From Nonomuraea cavernae (GTDB lineage Bacteria > Actinomycetota > Actinomycetes > Streptosporangiales > Streptosporangiaceae), in contig NZ_BMNH01000013.1 of NCBI RefSeq assembly GCF_014646355.1, positions 141,470 through 205,469 on the forward strand: 64,000 nt of DNA, read 5' to 3'. Below are positions 41,247 to 50,391 of this stretch, in pieces. The position numbers were made by a program, and so were the translations under genes. Under the pieces are notes generated by a model. That model ran no database searches, was not told the origin of the DNA, and was given only the letters and a program-made list of their open reading frames with translations. The stretch's first letter is position 1; the number at the start of each line of letters is the position of its first letter.

Positions 41247-43655
41247 ATGGATGATCACCTGCTCGGCTGGCTGCGAACACTTGACGAAGACGGGCTCGGC
41301 CGCATCCTGGCCAACCGGCCCGACGCCATCGCGGCGCCGTGGCCGCGGCGGCTCGACACCCTCGCCCAGCGGCTGGGCAACGGCTTCGCCGTGATGGAGG
41401 CCCTGCGCGGGCTGCCACTCCCCTGCCTGGAGCTGGCGCAGGCCTGCCTGGTCGTGCGCCACGCCACCCCCGAACGGCTGGCGGCCTTCCTCGGCGTGCC
41501 CGTCGAAGAGGTGACCCCCTGGCTCGCGCGCCTCTACGACCACGCGCTCGCCTGGCCCGACGCCGAGGGCGCGGTGCGCCTGGCCGAGGCGGTGTCGCGC
41601 TGGTGGGCCGCGCCGCTCGGCCTGGGCGAGCCGCTCGACCACTACCTCAACTCCTGGACGATCAGCACCGACACCCTCCGCATGCTGGCCCGCAACCTCG
41701 GCCTGGCCCCTCCCGGCAACAAGCGCCGCACGATCGCCCGGGTGAGCGAGGTGCTCGGCGATCCCGAGCGGCTGGCCGCGCTGCTGAGCCACGCCCCCGA
41801 GGGCACCCGCGAGCTGCTCGACGGTTTCGCCTGGGACGGTCCCGTCCGCGACGTCGACGGCGGCCGGTTCGTGACACCGGGCACGGCCGAGAAGTGGTCG
41901 GCCGACCACGGCCTGCTCTACCGGCCCAGCTGGCATGTGGCCGAGATGCCGCGCGAGGTCGCGCTCTGCCTGCGCGGGCCCGGCTACCATCCGCCGTTCA
42001 CTCCCGAGGCCCCCGAGGTCGCCACCATCCCGATCGACCCCGAAGAGGTCGACCACCTGATGACGCTGGCGGCGCCGCACGTGGTCGAGCGGTGCGCGGC
42101 GCTGCTCGACAACACCTCCAAGGCGCCGCTGCCGCTGCTCAAGACCGGCGGTGTGGGGGTGCGCGAGGTGCGCCGCATCGCCAAGGAGACCGGCTGCGAC
42201 GAGGACGAGACCCGGCTGCTGCTGGAGATCTGCGCGGTGGCCCGGCTGCTCGCCCTCGACGAGAAGTCCGGTGGCATGGTGCCGACCGAGCGCTTCGACC
42301 GCTGGCGGCTCGACGAGGGCTCGGCGCGGCTGCGGGTGCTGCTGTCGGCCTGGTGGCGCATGGAGCGCTCGTCGCTGCGCCGGATCGACGGCAAGTACGG
42401 CACCGTGCTGGGCGACGACCAGGCGGGCGCCGCCGTGGCCCGGATCCGCCGGGCCGTGCTGACCACGCTCGCCCAGCTGCCGGCCGGCACGGCCTTCGCC
42501 GACCGGGCCGGGCTCGTCCGCGACGTGCACTGGCAGGCCCCGCTGCTCGACCAGGCCCTGCTGGCCACCTGCGCCTCGGCGGTGCTCGACGAGGCCCGCC
42601 TGCTCGGGCTGCTGGCCAACGACTCGCTGACCGACCTCGGGCGGGCGCTCGCCGGGCTGGCCGCCAGCGCGGGCGACGAGAACGACGCCTCGGTGCCGCT
42701 GGTCGAGCACGATCCGCTGCTGGTGGAGGCGTCGACCCGGGCGCTGGCCAGCGTGCGCCGCAGCGCGCTGTTCGGCCCCGACCTGACCGCCGTGGTGACG
42801 GGCCCGCCGTCGACGGAGCTGGCGGCGCTGCTCGACCGGGTGGCCGAGCGCGAGTCGCGCGGCGCGGCCTCGGTGTGGAGGTTCACCACCGAGAGCGTGC
42901 GCGGCGCCCTCGACCACGGCCACGAGGCCGGAGAGCTGCTGGAGGAGCTGGCCGCGGTGGGCGCGATCCCGCAGCCGCTCGAGTACATGGTGCGCGACGT
43001 GGCCCGCCGGCACGGCGAGGTCACGGTGACCACGGTGGGCTGCGTGGTCCAGGCCTCCGACCCCACGCTGCTGGCCGAGATCGCCGGTCACCGGCGGCTG
43101 ACCCGGCTCGGCCTGCGGCTGCTCGCGCCCACGGTGCTGGTGAGCTCGGCGACCGCCGAGCGCACCCTGGCGGCGCTGCGCGACAACGGCTACTCGCCGG
43201 TGCCGGTCGCCGACACGGGCGAGATCGCGATCCGCCGCACCCGCGTCGAGGAGGCGCCGAACGGCAAGCTCATCCTGCTGCCCGGCGGGCAGGTGGCCGA
43301 GCTGGCCGACTTCGCCGACCACGAGGCGCTGCGGCACGTGATCGCCGATCCGGCCCCCGACCCGCACGAGCACGCCCGCCGCCTGGTCGCCGCCGGCAAG
43401 GCGGCCGAGCACAGCGGCCGCACCTGGGCCGTCATCGGCCGGATGGCGACCCGGCTGCCGACCGCGCAGCAGTCGCTGCTCGGCTTCGTCGTCGACCGCG
43501 GTGTCCGCGCGGGCATCACGCTGACCGACGGACTGACCGCCACGATCAGCCACGGGGAGCTCAAGGACGGCGCCCTCGACGCCTGGTGCGAGGAGGCGGG
43601 CGACTACCTGGAGTTTCCCCTGGCCGAGATCATCGAGGTCAGGGGAGCTTACTAG
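41247..43655 (+). CDS. XPB/Ssl2 N-terminal-domain-like protein
   Basis: 802 residues, many short helices (about 65% charged/Ala/Leu). The start MDDHLLGWLRTLDEDGLGRILANRPD is the helicase-associated opening typical of this actinobacterial family, and the C-terminal third (about 480-600) resembles the XPB/Ssl2 N-terminal domain. No Walker motifs are seen, so it is not itself an ATP-driven helicase; it may partner an XPB-type helicase encoded elsewhere. Its final 17 bases overlap the convergent siderophore binding-protein gene. ATG has a GAG-rich site. Confidence 0.8.
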   Translation: MDDHLLGWLRTLDEDGLGRILANRPDAIAAPWPRRLDTLAQRLGNGFAVMEALRGLPLPCLELAQACLVVRHATPERLAAFLGVPVEEVTPWLARLYDHALAWPDAEGAVRLAEAVSRWWAAPLGLGEPLDHYLNSWTISTDTLRMLARNLGLAPPGNKRRTIARVSEVLGDPERLAALLSHAPEGTRELLDGFAWDGPVRDVDGGRFVTPGTAEKWSADHGLLYRPSWHVAEMPREVALCLRGPGYHPPFTPEAPEVATIPIDPEEVDHLMTLAAPHVVERCAALLDNTSKAPLPLLKTGGVGVREVRRIAKETGCDEDETRLLLEICAVARLLALDEKSGGMVPTERFDRWRLDEGSARLRVLLSAWWRMERSSLRRIDGKYGTVLGDDQAGAAVARIRRAVLTTLAQLPAGTAFADRAGLVRDVHWQAPLLDQALLATCASAVLDEARLLGLLANDSLTDLGRALAGLAASAGDENDASVPLVEHDPLLVEASTRALASVRRSALFGPDLTAVVTGPPSTELAALLDRVAERESRGAASVWRFTTESVRGALDHGHEAGELLEELAAVGAIPQPLEYMVRDVARRHGEVTVTTVGCVVQASDPTLLAEIAGHRRLTRLGLRLLAPTVLVSSATAERTLAALRDNGYSPVPVADTGEIAIRRTRVEEAPNGKLILLPGGQVAELADFADHEALRHVIADPAPDPHEHARRLVAAGKAAEHSGRTWAVIGRMATRLPTAQQSLLGFVVDRGVRAGITLTDGLTATISHGELKDGALDAWCEEAGDYLEFPLAEIIEVRGAY

Positions 43656-44652
43656 CCTTCTTCAGGTCGGCCACGAGCTGCTCGACGAAGTCGGCGTAGC
43701 CCTGGTAGCTGAAGGGCGCCTCGGCCTTCCACGGGTAGAGCTGGCCGGCCTTGACCGCGGGCAGCTTGGCGAAGGTCGGCTTCTTCATCATCTCCGCGGG
43801 CTTGAGCGCCTGGGTGCGGGTGTCGTAGAGGATCACGTCGGCCTCGTACATGTCGGCGTTCTCCCAGCTCAGGGTCTGGAAGAAGCCGCCGTCGTCCACC
43901 TTGGACGGCGTGATGACGTTCAGCCCGTTGTCGGTGAGAAGACGGATGTCCGGGTACTCCGGCGGGTTGACGACCCACATCTGGTCGGCGCCGCCGGACA
44001 TCATGAGGATCTTGAGGTCCTTGAACTGGGCCAGTTCCTTGGTCGCGGCCTCAAGGCGGGCCTTGGCCTCGGGCACGCCCTGCATGTCGGCGCCGAGCGA
44101 CTTGGCGAGCTCCTCGTACCTGCCGATCACCTGTGTGGCGGTCTGGCCGGTCAGCATGATGCCGGCGGTCGGGGCGACCTGCTCGATCGTGGCCTTGGAC
44201 TTCTCCGGGACGTACCAGAGGGTGCCCTTCTCGTACATGCTGCTGACCAGCAGGTCGGGCTGGAGCGCGATGTACTGCTCCACGTTGAACTCGTCCCACA
44301 CGTTGCCGAGGCCGGTGACCTTGGTGATGTCGACGTTGCCCACCTGCGGGTCCTTGCTGCCGTCCGACAGCTTGTGCGGGCCGAACACCGCGACCGGGCG
44401 GACCCCGAAGTCCCACAGCGCGGCGGCGGAGCTGACCTGGGCGACGATCTTCGTGGGCGCCTTGGGCTGCTCCAGCTTCTGGCCGCGGTCGTCGGTGAAC
44501 GTCCAGGAGGTGGACGCGGAGGCCGGCTGTGAGGCGGGCGTGTCACCTGTGGCCTCGCTCCCGGAGCCCGATCCGCAGGCGGCCAGCGCCAGTGCCGCCG
44601 CGACACCCGCGGCCGTCAGAAATCCCCTACGCGCCAGTCCTGGTCGCGACAT
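43639..44652 (-). CDS. Siderophore-binding lipoprotein of an iron ABC transporter
   Basis: 337 residues. A twin-arginine-like start (RRGF) precedes a hydrophobic core and lipobox LALAAC, so it is a lipoprotein, possibly exported folded. The mature protein is a FecB/FhuD-type two-lobed binding protein (KLEQPKAPTKIVAQVSSAAALWDFGVRPVAVFG). Two IdeR-type iron boxes sit in the promoter shared with the permease genes, so expression should be iron-repressed. Convergent with the helicase-like gene at its 3' end. The ligand (siderophore type) is not deducible. Confidence 0.9.
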   Translation of the reverse strand: MSRPGLARRGFLTAAGVAAALALAACGSGSGSEATGDTPASQPASASTSWTFTDDRGQKLEQPKAPTKIVAQVSSAAALWDFGVRPVAVFGPHKLSDGSKDPQVGNVDITKVTGLGNVWDEFNVEQYIALQPDLLVSSMYEKGTLWYVPEKSKATIEQVAPTAGIMLTGQTATQVIGRYEELAKSLGADMQGVPEAKARLEAATKELAQFKDLKILMMSGGADQMWVVNPPEYPDIRLLTDNGLNVITPSKVDDGGFFQTLSWENADMYEADVILYDTRTQALKPAEMMKKPTFAKLPAVKAGQLYPWKAEAPFSYQGYADFVEQLVADLKKASKLP

Positions 44653-44662
44653 CTACAGCTCC

Positions 44663-44681
44663 TAAGGTTAGGCTTGCCTTG
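44663..44681. promoter_or_regulatory. IdeR/DmdR iron box 1
   Basis: TAAGGTTAGGCTTGCCTTG matches the iron-box consensus TTAGGTTAGGCTAACCTAA at 14 of 19 positions. Sits 11 bases before the binding-protein start. Confidence 0.85.
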
Positions 44682-44692
44682 CTATCAAGGCT

Positions 44693-44711
44693 TTAGATTA
44701 GCCTTGCCTTA
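44693..44711. promoter_or_regulatory. IdeR/DmdR iron box 2
   Basis: TTAGATTAGCCTTGCCTTA matches the same consensus at 14 of 19 positions, 12 bases from box 1. Together they cover both promoters of the divergent transport genes, so both directions should be repressed by iron. Confidence 0.85.
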
Positions 44712-44737
44712 ATTTGACCGCTAGGGAAGGGGGTCGG

Positions 44738-45817
44738 GTGCGCCCGGCTGAGGATACGGAGCCGGCCGCCCCGGCGGCCCGGACCGCCGACGAGCGCGAG
44801 GCGGCGGCACCGCGCCGCGGGCGCTCGGCGGCGCTGGCCGGCGGGCTCGTGGTCGCCCTCGGCCTGCTGGTGCTCATGGCGATGGCCAGCGTCGCGCTGG
44901 GAGCCCGGTCGGTCCCCCTGTCCGTGGTGATCGACGCGCTGACCTCGCCCGACGGGTCCAGCGACCACACCGTGATCCGCGAGCTGCGCATCCCCCGCAC
45001 CCTGCTCGGCATCGGGGTCGGGGCCTCGCTCGGGCTGGCCGGAGCGCTCATGCAGAGCCTGACCCGCAACCCGCTGGCCGACCCCGGGCTGCTGGGCATC
45101 AACGAGGGCGCCGCGGTGGGCGTCACGTTCGCGCTGGCGCTGCTCGGGCTGACCGACCCGGCCGTCTACGTCTGGTTCGCCTTCGGCGGGGCCGCGCTGG
45201 CGTCCGTCATCGTCTACTCGCTGGGCGCCGCCGGCCGCTCGGGCGCCGGTCCGGTACGGCTGACGCTCGCGGGCGTCGCGGTGGGCATGGTCTTCACCGC
45301 CGTGTCCTCGGCGGTCCTGCGCATGGACCCGCAGACGTTCGACCGGATGAGGTTCTGGCTGACCGGCTCGCTGGCCGCGCAGAGCGCCGACGTGCTGGTG
45401 CGGCTGGCACCCTTCATGGCCGCCGGCATCGTGCTGGGGCTGCTGCTGGCCAGGCCGCTCAACATGCTGTCGCTGGGCGACGACGCGGGCAAGGCGCTCG
45501 GCGTGGCCGTCACCCGCACCCGGGTCCTCACCGGGGTCGCGGTCACGCTGCTGTGCGGAGCGGCCACGGCCGCCGCCGGGCCGCTGTGGTTCGTGGGCCT
45601 CGCCGTCCCCCACGCGGTGCGCGCCCTGGTCGGCCAGGACCAGCGGTGGGTGCTGCCCTACTCGGCGCTCGCCGCGCCGGTGCTGCTGCTGGCCGCCGAC
45701 GTGGCCGGGCGGCTCATCGCCCGGCCCGGCGAGGTGCAGGTGGGCATCATGTGCGCGATGGTCGGCGCCCCGATCTTCATCCTGCTGGCCCGGCGCAGAA
45801 GGCTGGCCGCCCTATGA
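44738..45817 (+). CDS. Iron-siderophore ABC permease, first subunit
   Basis: 359 residues from GTG at 44738, with GGGAAGGGGG about five bases upstream. FecCD family with about ten helices; LRIPRTLLGIGVGASLGLAGALMQ and NPLADPGLLGINEGAA identify it; GPLWFVGLAVPHAVR is the ATPase-coupling loop. It is the first of three coupled genes (ATGA at 45814, TGATG at 46863). Works with the second permease as a heterodimeric channel. A long acidic/Ala-rich N-terminal tail (about 45 residues) is cytoplasmic. Confidence 0.92.
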   Translation: MRPAEDTEPAAPAARTADEREAAAPRRGRSAALAGGLVVALGLLVLMAMASVALGARSVPLSVVIDALTSPDGSSDHTVIRELRIPRTLLGIGVGASLGLAGALMQSLTRNPLADPGLLGINEGAAVGVTFALALLGLTDPAVYVWFAFGGAALASVIVYSLGAAGRSGAGPVRLTLAGVAVGMVFTAVSSAVLRMDPQTFDRMRFWLTGSLAAQSADVLVRLAPFMAAGIVLGLLLARPLNMLSLGDDAGKALGVAVTRTRVLTGVAVTLLCGAATAAAGPLWFVGLAVPHAVRALVGQDQRWVLPYSALAAPVLLLAADVAGRLIARPGEVQVGIMCAMVGAPIFILLARRRRLAAL

Positions 45818-46863
45818 CCGCGCGTCCTCCCGTCCCGCCGGTGTCCGGGCGGCCCCGGGCCGTCCGCCTGGGCGACTGGTCGCTGCGGGTCGCGCCCCGT
45901 GCCCTGCTCGTCTGGGTGCTGCTCGTGCTGACCGCGTTCGCCGTGGCCGTGCTGGCCATCTCGACCGGCGAGTTCACCGTGCCCGTGCCCGACGTGCTGG
46001 CCGCGCTGTTCGGCGACGGCCCGCCCGTCGCCGAACTCATCGTGAACAAGCTGCGCGCCCCCAGGGTCCTCACCGGCCTGCTGGTCGGCGCGGCGTTCGG
46101 GCTCAGCGGTGCGATCTTCCAGAGCCTGACCAGGAACCCGCTCGGCAGCCCCGACTTCATCGGCTTCTCCGCCGGGGCCTCCACCGGCGGCATCCTCGTC
46201 GTGGTCTCCGGCGGCTCCGCCGCGCAGATCGCCGCCGGCTCGATGACCGGCTGCGTGGTGACCGCGCTGCTGGTCTACCTGGCGGCGTTCCGGCGCGGCG
46301 TGCAGGGCTACCGGCTGGTGCTCGTCGGCATCGGCGCCAACGCGCTGCTCATCGCCACCAACAACTACCTGCTGACCAGGGCCAACATCAACGACGCCGC
46401 GACCGCCGGCGCCTGGCTCACCGGCAGCCTCGGCGGGCGCGACTGGTCCTACGTCCTGCCGCTGACCGTGGCGCTGGCCGTGCTGCTGCCCGCCTGCGCG
46501 TACGTGTCCAGGCCGCTGCGGATGATCGAGATGGGCGACGACTCCGCCCGCGCCATGGGCATCCGGGTGGAGGCCGTGCGGGCGGTGGCCATCGTGGCCG
46601 GGGTGCTGCTGTGCGGCGTGGCCACGGCCGCCGCGGGCCCGGTCGCCTTCGTCGCGCTGGCCGCTCCCCAGCTGGCCCGGCGCCTGACCCGCTCCCCCGG
46701 CGTCACCATGGCCTCCTCGGCGCTCGTCGGCGCCGTCCTGCTGACGGCCGCCGACCTGGCCGCCCAGCGCGTGATCGCCCCCGCCCAACTGCCCGTCGGC
46801 GTGCTCACCGCCGCGATCGGCGGCACGTACCTCGCCCTGCTGCTGCGAAAGGACCGCCACTGA
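45814..46863 (+). CDS. Iron-siderophore ABC permease, second subunit
   Basis: 349 residues. FecCD family: LRAPRVLTGLLVGAAFGLSGAIFQ, NPLGSPDFIGFSAGAS and GPVAFVALAAPQLARRL are the typical blocks. Start ATG 45814 overlaps the first permease's TGA by four bases; its stop shares a base with the ATPase start. Forms the membrane channel with the first subunit. Confidence 0.92.
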   Translation: MTARPPVPPVSGRPRAVRLGDWSLRVAPRALLVWVLLVLTAFAVAVLAISTGEFTVPVPDVLAALFGDGPPVAELIVNKLRAPRVLTGLLVGAAFGLSGAIFQSLTRNPLGSPDFIGFSAGASTGGILVVVSGGSAAQIAAGSMTGCVVTALLVYLAAFRRGVQGYRLVLVGIGANALLIATNNYLLTRANINDAATAGAWLTGSLGGRDWSYVLPLTVALAVLLPACAYVSRPLRMIEMGDDSARAMGIRVEAVRAVAIVAGVLLCGVATAAAGPVAFVALAAPQLARRLTRSPGVTMASSALVGAVLLTAADLAAQRVIAPAQLPVGVLTAAIGGTYLALLLRKDRH

Positions 46864-47690
46864 TGGCCCGTTCCGAGCTCGCCGTCCCCTCGGCCACGCG
46901 CCTGTCCGGCGCCGGCCTGACCCTCGCCTACGACCAGCGCGTCGTGGCCGAGCACCTGGACGTGGCGATTCCCGACTCGTCGTTCACCGTGATCATCGGC
47001 CCCAACGCGTGCGGCAAGTCCACGCTGCTGCGCGCCCTGGCCCGGATGCTGCGGCCCAGGAAGGGCGCCGTGCACCTGGACGGCGGCCTGATCACCTCGC
47101 TGCCGTCGAAGGAGGTCGCGCGCCGGCTCGGACTGCTGCCGCAGAGCTCGATCGTGCCCGACGGCATCACCGTGGCCGACCTGGTGGGGCGCGGCCGCTA
47201 CCCGCACCAGCGGCTGATGCGGCAGTGGTCGCGGGCGGACGAGACGGCCGTGGCCGAGGCGATGCGCGCCACCGACGTGGCCGTGCTGGCCGACCGGATC
47301 GTGGACGAGCTGTCGGGCGGACAGCGGCAGCGGGTGTGGCTGGCGATGGCGCTCGCCCAGGAGACGTCCATCCTGCTGCTGGACGAGCCGACGACGTTCC
47401 TCGACATCGCCCACCAGATCGAGGTGCTCGACCTGTGCGCCGAGCTGCACGAGACGGGCCGGACGATGGTGGCCGTGCTGCACGACCTCAACCAGGCGTG
47501 CCGCTACGCCACCCACCTGATCGTCATGCGCGAGGGCCGCATCGTCGCGCAGGGCGACCCGTCGGGCATCGTCACGCCGGAGCTGGTGCGCCAGGTCTTC
47601 GACCTGCGTTGCGAGATCATCCCCGACCCGCAGACCGGCACCCCGCTCATCGTCCCCGAGTCGCGCCGCCGGGTGAGGGTCGCGTCCTGA
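46863..47690 (+). CDS. Iron-siderophore ABC transporter ATP-binding protein
   Basis: 275 residues. Walker A GPNACGKSTLL (the family's cysteine variant), Q-loop LLPQSSIVPDG, signature LSGGQRQRVWLAMAL, Walker B ILLLDEPTTFLD, H-loop VLHDL. FecE/FhuC type; drives import of a ferric siderophore. TGATG coupling to the second permease. The C-terminal 40 residues (IPDPQTGTPLIVPESRRR) are usual in actinobacterial FepC-type ATPases. Confidence 0.92.
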   Translation: MARSELAVPSATRLSGAGLTLAYDQRVVAEHLDVAIPDSSFTVIIGPNACGKSTLLRALARMLRPRKGAVHLDGGLITSLPSKEVARRLGLLPQSSIVPDGITVADLVGRGRYPHQRLMRQWSRADETAVAEAMRATDVAVLADRIVDELSGGQRQRVWLAMALAQETSILLLDEPTTFLDIAHQIEVLDLCAELHETGRTMVAVLHDLNQACRYATHLIVMREGRIVAQGDPSGIVTPELVRQVFDLRCEIIPDPQTGTPLIVPESRRRVRVAS

Positions 47691-47702
47691 CCGGCGTACC
47701 CG

Positions 47703-48956
47703 TCAGAGGGTCCCGCACCGGCGCACCACGAGCACGGCCAGCGCTCGGGTGACGTCGCGCAGCTCGGCCAGCGACACCTGCTCCCGGGGGGCGTGCGCGA
47801 ACCGTACGTCGCCGGGCCCGTAGTGCAATGTCGGGATGCCGCCCGCCGCGTAGAGGCGCAGATCGCTCCCGTACGGCGCGGCCGTCTCCCTCGGCGACCC
47901 ACCCGAGGTGTCGGCGACCGCCCGGACGACCTCGCCGAGCAGCGGATGCGCCTCCGGCAGCCGCCCGCTGGCGAACTGGCCGCCCGGCCAGGTGACGACC
48001 GGCGGGTTCTCGCGCAGCCACGGGCCGGCCGCGCCGAGCACCGCCTCCTCGAACGCCGCCCGCGCCTCGGCCGGGTCCTCGTCGAGCCGGACGCCCAGCC
48101 GCCCCTCGGCGACGAGCAGGTCGGGCACGGTGCTCGCCCAGTCGCCCGCCCGCACGGTGCCGACCTCGATCGGGTACGGCAGCGGGTTGGCGGCGAAGGC
48201 GGCCGGAACGTCACGGTTGCGTTCGGCCTCCAGCCGCCGGATCGCCTCGAACACGGGCCAGAACACCTCGATGGCGTTGACCCCCTCGTACCTGGTGGCG
48301 CCGTGCGCGGCCCGCCCGGAGATCTCCAGCCGGAACGTCAGCGCCCCCGCGTTGGCCGTGATGACGGCCCCGCTGGTCGGCTCGGTGATGACGGCGGCCT
48401 GCGCGGTGTGTCCCCTGGCGAGCGTGGCGAACGCCCCGAGCCCGCCGTCCTCCTCGCTGACCACGCAGTGCAGGGCCAGCGGCCTGGCCAGCCGCACGCC
48501 CGCCTTCCGGATCGCCCGGATCACGGCCAGGTTGGCCACCAGCCCGGCCTTCATGTCGCAGGCGCCCCGGCCGTGCAGGGTGTCGCCGATGATCCTGGCG
48601 GCGAACGGGTCGCTGCCCTCCCACTTGGCCAGGTCGCCGGTCGGCACGACGTCGACGTGCCCCTGCAGCGCCAGCGCCGGGACCCCCTCGCCCTCGCTGA
48701 CGCCCACCACGCCGTAGCCCTCGGCTCTGGGCGCCTCGGTGCCGGGGAAACCGTCGCGGGCTCTCAGCTCGTCGAGGTCGAGCTTCCAGACGTCCACGTC
48801 CAGATCGGCCTCGGTCAGCAGGCGGGCGAAGGTGTGCTGAAGCTCCGACTCGGCGTCGGTGCCGGTGACGCTGGGCACTTTGACCGTCTCGGCCAGCAGG
48901 TTGACGGTGTCGGAGTCGTCGATGGCGTTGAGGACGCGGGCTTCCACCTCATGCAT
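47703..48956 (-). CDS. M20-family metallopeptidase (ArgE/DapE-like)
   Basis: 417 residues. Zinc-site motifs: LQGHVDVVPTGD, HGRGACDMKAGL, catalytic/ligand VVSEEDGGLG, ITEPT and a C-terminal HYGPGD His. Members deacylate N-acyl amino acids or hydrolyse succinyl-diaminopimelate; here the nature of the acyl group is unknown. Start ATG 48956 (MHEVEAR). Stops 13 bases from the end of the iron ABC operon (convergent). No signal peptide, cytosolic. Confidence 0.88.
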   Translation of the reverse strand: MHEVEARVLNAIDDSDTVNLLAETVKVPSVTGTDAESELQHTFARLLTEADLDVDVWKLDLDELRARDGFPGTEAPRAEGYGVVGVSEGEGVPALALQGHVDVVPTGDLAKWEGSDPFAARIIGDTLHGRGACDMKAGLVANLAVIRAIRKAGVRLARPLALHCVVSEEDGGLGAFATLARGHTAQAAVITEPTSGAVITANAGALTFRLEISGRAAHGATRYEGVNAIEVFWPVFEAIRRLEAERNRDVPAAFAANPLPYPIEVGTVRAGDWASTVPDLLVAEGRLGVRLDEDPAEARAAFEEAVLGAAGPWLRENPPVVTWPGGQFASGRLPEAHPLLGEVVRAVADTSGGSPRETAAPYGSDLRLYAAGGIPTLHYGPGDVRFAHAPREQVSLAELRDVTRALAVLVVRRCGTL

Positions 48957-49052
48957 GGAGCACACCTTCTCATGTCCCGAACCTGGTGGTAAGTGTGCTT
49001 TGCGACACCGGTGCGCGTCGGGAGGCCCTCTCACGGAACGTAAACTTGGCCC

Positions 49053-49373
49053 GTGCTAGAGCCCAAGTTCGAGATTCAGATGCTGCACGACAGGGTCATG
49101 ATCAAGCTGGACCAGGCGTCCGAGGAGCGGCGGAGCGGATCCGGGATCGTCATTCCCGCCACGGTCAAGCTCGCCAACCGGCTGGCCTGGGGCGAGGTCC
49201 GCGGCGTCGGGTCCAACGTGCGCTCGGTCAAGGTCGGCGACAAGGTGCTGCTCAACCCCGAGGAGCAGTTCGAGGTGGAGCTGCACGCGCAGGTCTACCT
49301 CGTGATGCGCGAGCGCGACCTGCACGCGGTGGCCACGCAGGAGACCGACCACGGCACCGGCCTCTACCTGTGA
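49053..49373 (+). CDS. GroES-like co-chaperonin family protein
   Basis: 106 residues, GroES fold: QMLHDRVMIKLDQASEERRSGSGIVIP carries the mobile-loop region, GDKVLLNPEEQFEVEL and YLVMRERDLHAV are the core strands. It differs from the classical GroES in its mobile loop and lacks the usual GroEL partner next to it; this paralogue is common in actinomycetes. GTG start at 49053. Likely cytosolic accessory chaperonin subunit. Confidence 0.85.
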   Translation: MLEPKFEIQMLHDRVMIKLDQASEERRSGSGIVIPATVKLANRLAWGEVRGVGSNVRSVKVGDKVLLNPEEQFEVELHAQVYLVMRERDLHAVATQETDHGTGLYL

Positions 49374-49390
49374 CGTTCAGGACCCGTGTC

Positions 49391-49440
49391 GTTCAGGACC
49401 TGATGTTCAGGACCTGATGTTCAGGACCTGATGTTCAGGA
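49391..49440. repeat. 14-bp tandem repeat, about 3.6 copies, overlapping a stop codon
   Basis: Unit GTTCAGGACCTGAT; three perfect copies (49391-49432) then a partial copy that ends inside the TolB-like gene, whose minus-strand stop is the TCA at 49435. The core TCAGGACCTGA is an 11-base palindrome. Lies between two convergent genes, with a diverged fifth copy (CGTTCAGGACCCGTGT) at the GroES end. Confidence 0.9.
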
Positions 49441-50343
49441 GCGTGTGAAGCCCAGCCAGAGGTTCGCCGTCCACGTCCGGCGCGGGATCGGGGCGAGCAC
49501 CCGCGTGACCTTGCCGTCCAGGCCGAGCACCGCCAGCCGGTAGTCGCTCCGGTCGGTCACGACCGCGATGACGTGGTTCTCGTCCCACCAGCCGAACAAC
49601 GCCACCGGCTGCGCGGCGACCCGCCGCGCGATCCGGCCGGTGGCCGGGTCCGCCAGGCACAGCCCTTCCCTGAAGCGCGCGGGGCACCACACGGCCAGCC
49701 GCCTGCCCGACGGCGAGTAGGAGTCCTCCGGGCCGGTCGGCAGGCCGATCGCGGGATGGGTGCCGACGACCGCGCCGTCGGTGACGCGGTGGATGCGCAG
49801 GCCGCCGTTGTGGCGCGCGACCAGCTTGCCATCCGGGCTCCACCAGAAGGTCGCCCGGCGGTCGAGGCCGGACAGCCGCACGGTGCGGGCGGTGCCCGCC
49901 GCCACGTTCACCACGGTGAATCCGGTCGCCTGCCACCGGCCGGAGACCTTCCGCTCGACGGTCAGCACGACCTGCCCGCTGTCGCGGGTCCAGGAGACGT
50001 AGGAGGCGGTCAGCGGCTTGGCCACGGTGCGGACCCGCCGGGTCGCGCCGGTGGCCCGGTCGGTGAGCAGGAGCGCGTCGTAGCCGGCCCGATAGCTGCC
50101 GGGCACTCCGGCGACCGTGCGCCCGTCGGGTGAGACCGCGGCCTCGGCCAGGGCGGGCTGCCGGGTGAACGTGGCTCCGGTCCTGGCCCGCAGGTAGGTG
50201 CTCCTCGTGCCGAGTCCGTACGCGCTGAGCCGTACGGGATCACCGGTCTTCTCGGTGTAGCTCACCCCCACGCCGGGGAGCGGCACCGGGGCGGCCGGGG
50301 CGAGCAGCGTCAGGGACAGCGCGATGGCGATTTGGGCGAGCAC
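49435..50343 (-). CDS. Secreted TolB/WD40-like beta-propeller protein
   Basis: 302 residues, signal peptide at the start (SLTLLAPAAPVPLPG), then several blades with the TolB-type repeat (AEAAVSPDGRTVAGVPG, WWSPDGKLVARHN, SPSGRRLAVWC). Such propellers bind proteins or ligands rather than catalyse. GTG start at 50343. Its 3' end is inside a 14-bp tandem array. No operon partner; probably exported to the envelope. Confidence 0.8.
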   Translation of the reverse strand: MLAQIAIALSLTLLAPAAPVPLPGVGVSYTEKTGDPVRLSAYGLGTRSTYLRARTGATFTRQPALAEAAVSPDGRTVAGVPGSYRAGYDALLLTDRATGATRRVRTVAKPLTASYVSWTRDSGQVVLTVERKVSGRWQATGFTVVNVAAGTARTVRLSGLDRRATFWWSPDGKLVARHNGGLRIHRVTDGAVVGTHPAIGLPTGPEDSYSPSGRRLAVWCPARFREGLCLADPATGRIARRVAAQPVALFGWWDENHVIAVVTDRSDYRLAVLGLDGKVTRVLAPIPRRTWTANLWLGFTRS

Positions 50344-50391
50344 GCCCGCAGAATAGGCGCGGGCACCGGCGAAGGCCGCCGGTCATAGTGA

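Noticed and set aside
41199..43553. 784-residue open frame, minus strand
   Set aside because: Shadow of the XPB-N-terminal-like gene; composition is that of an antisense frame in GC-rich DNA.
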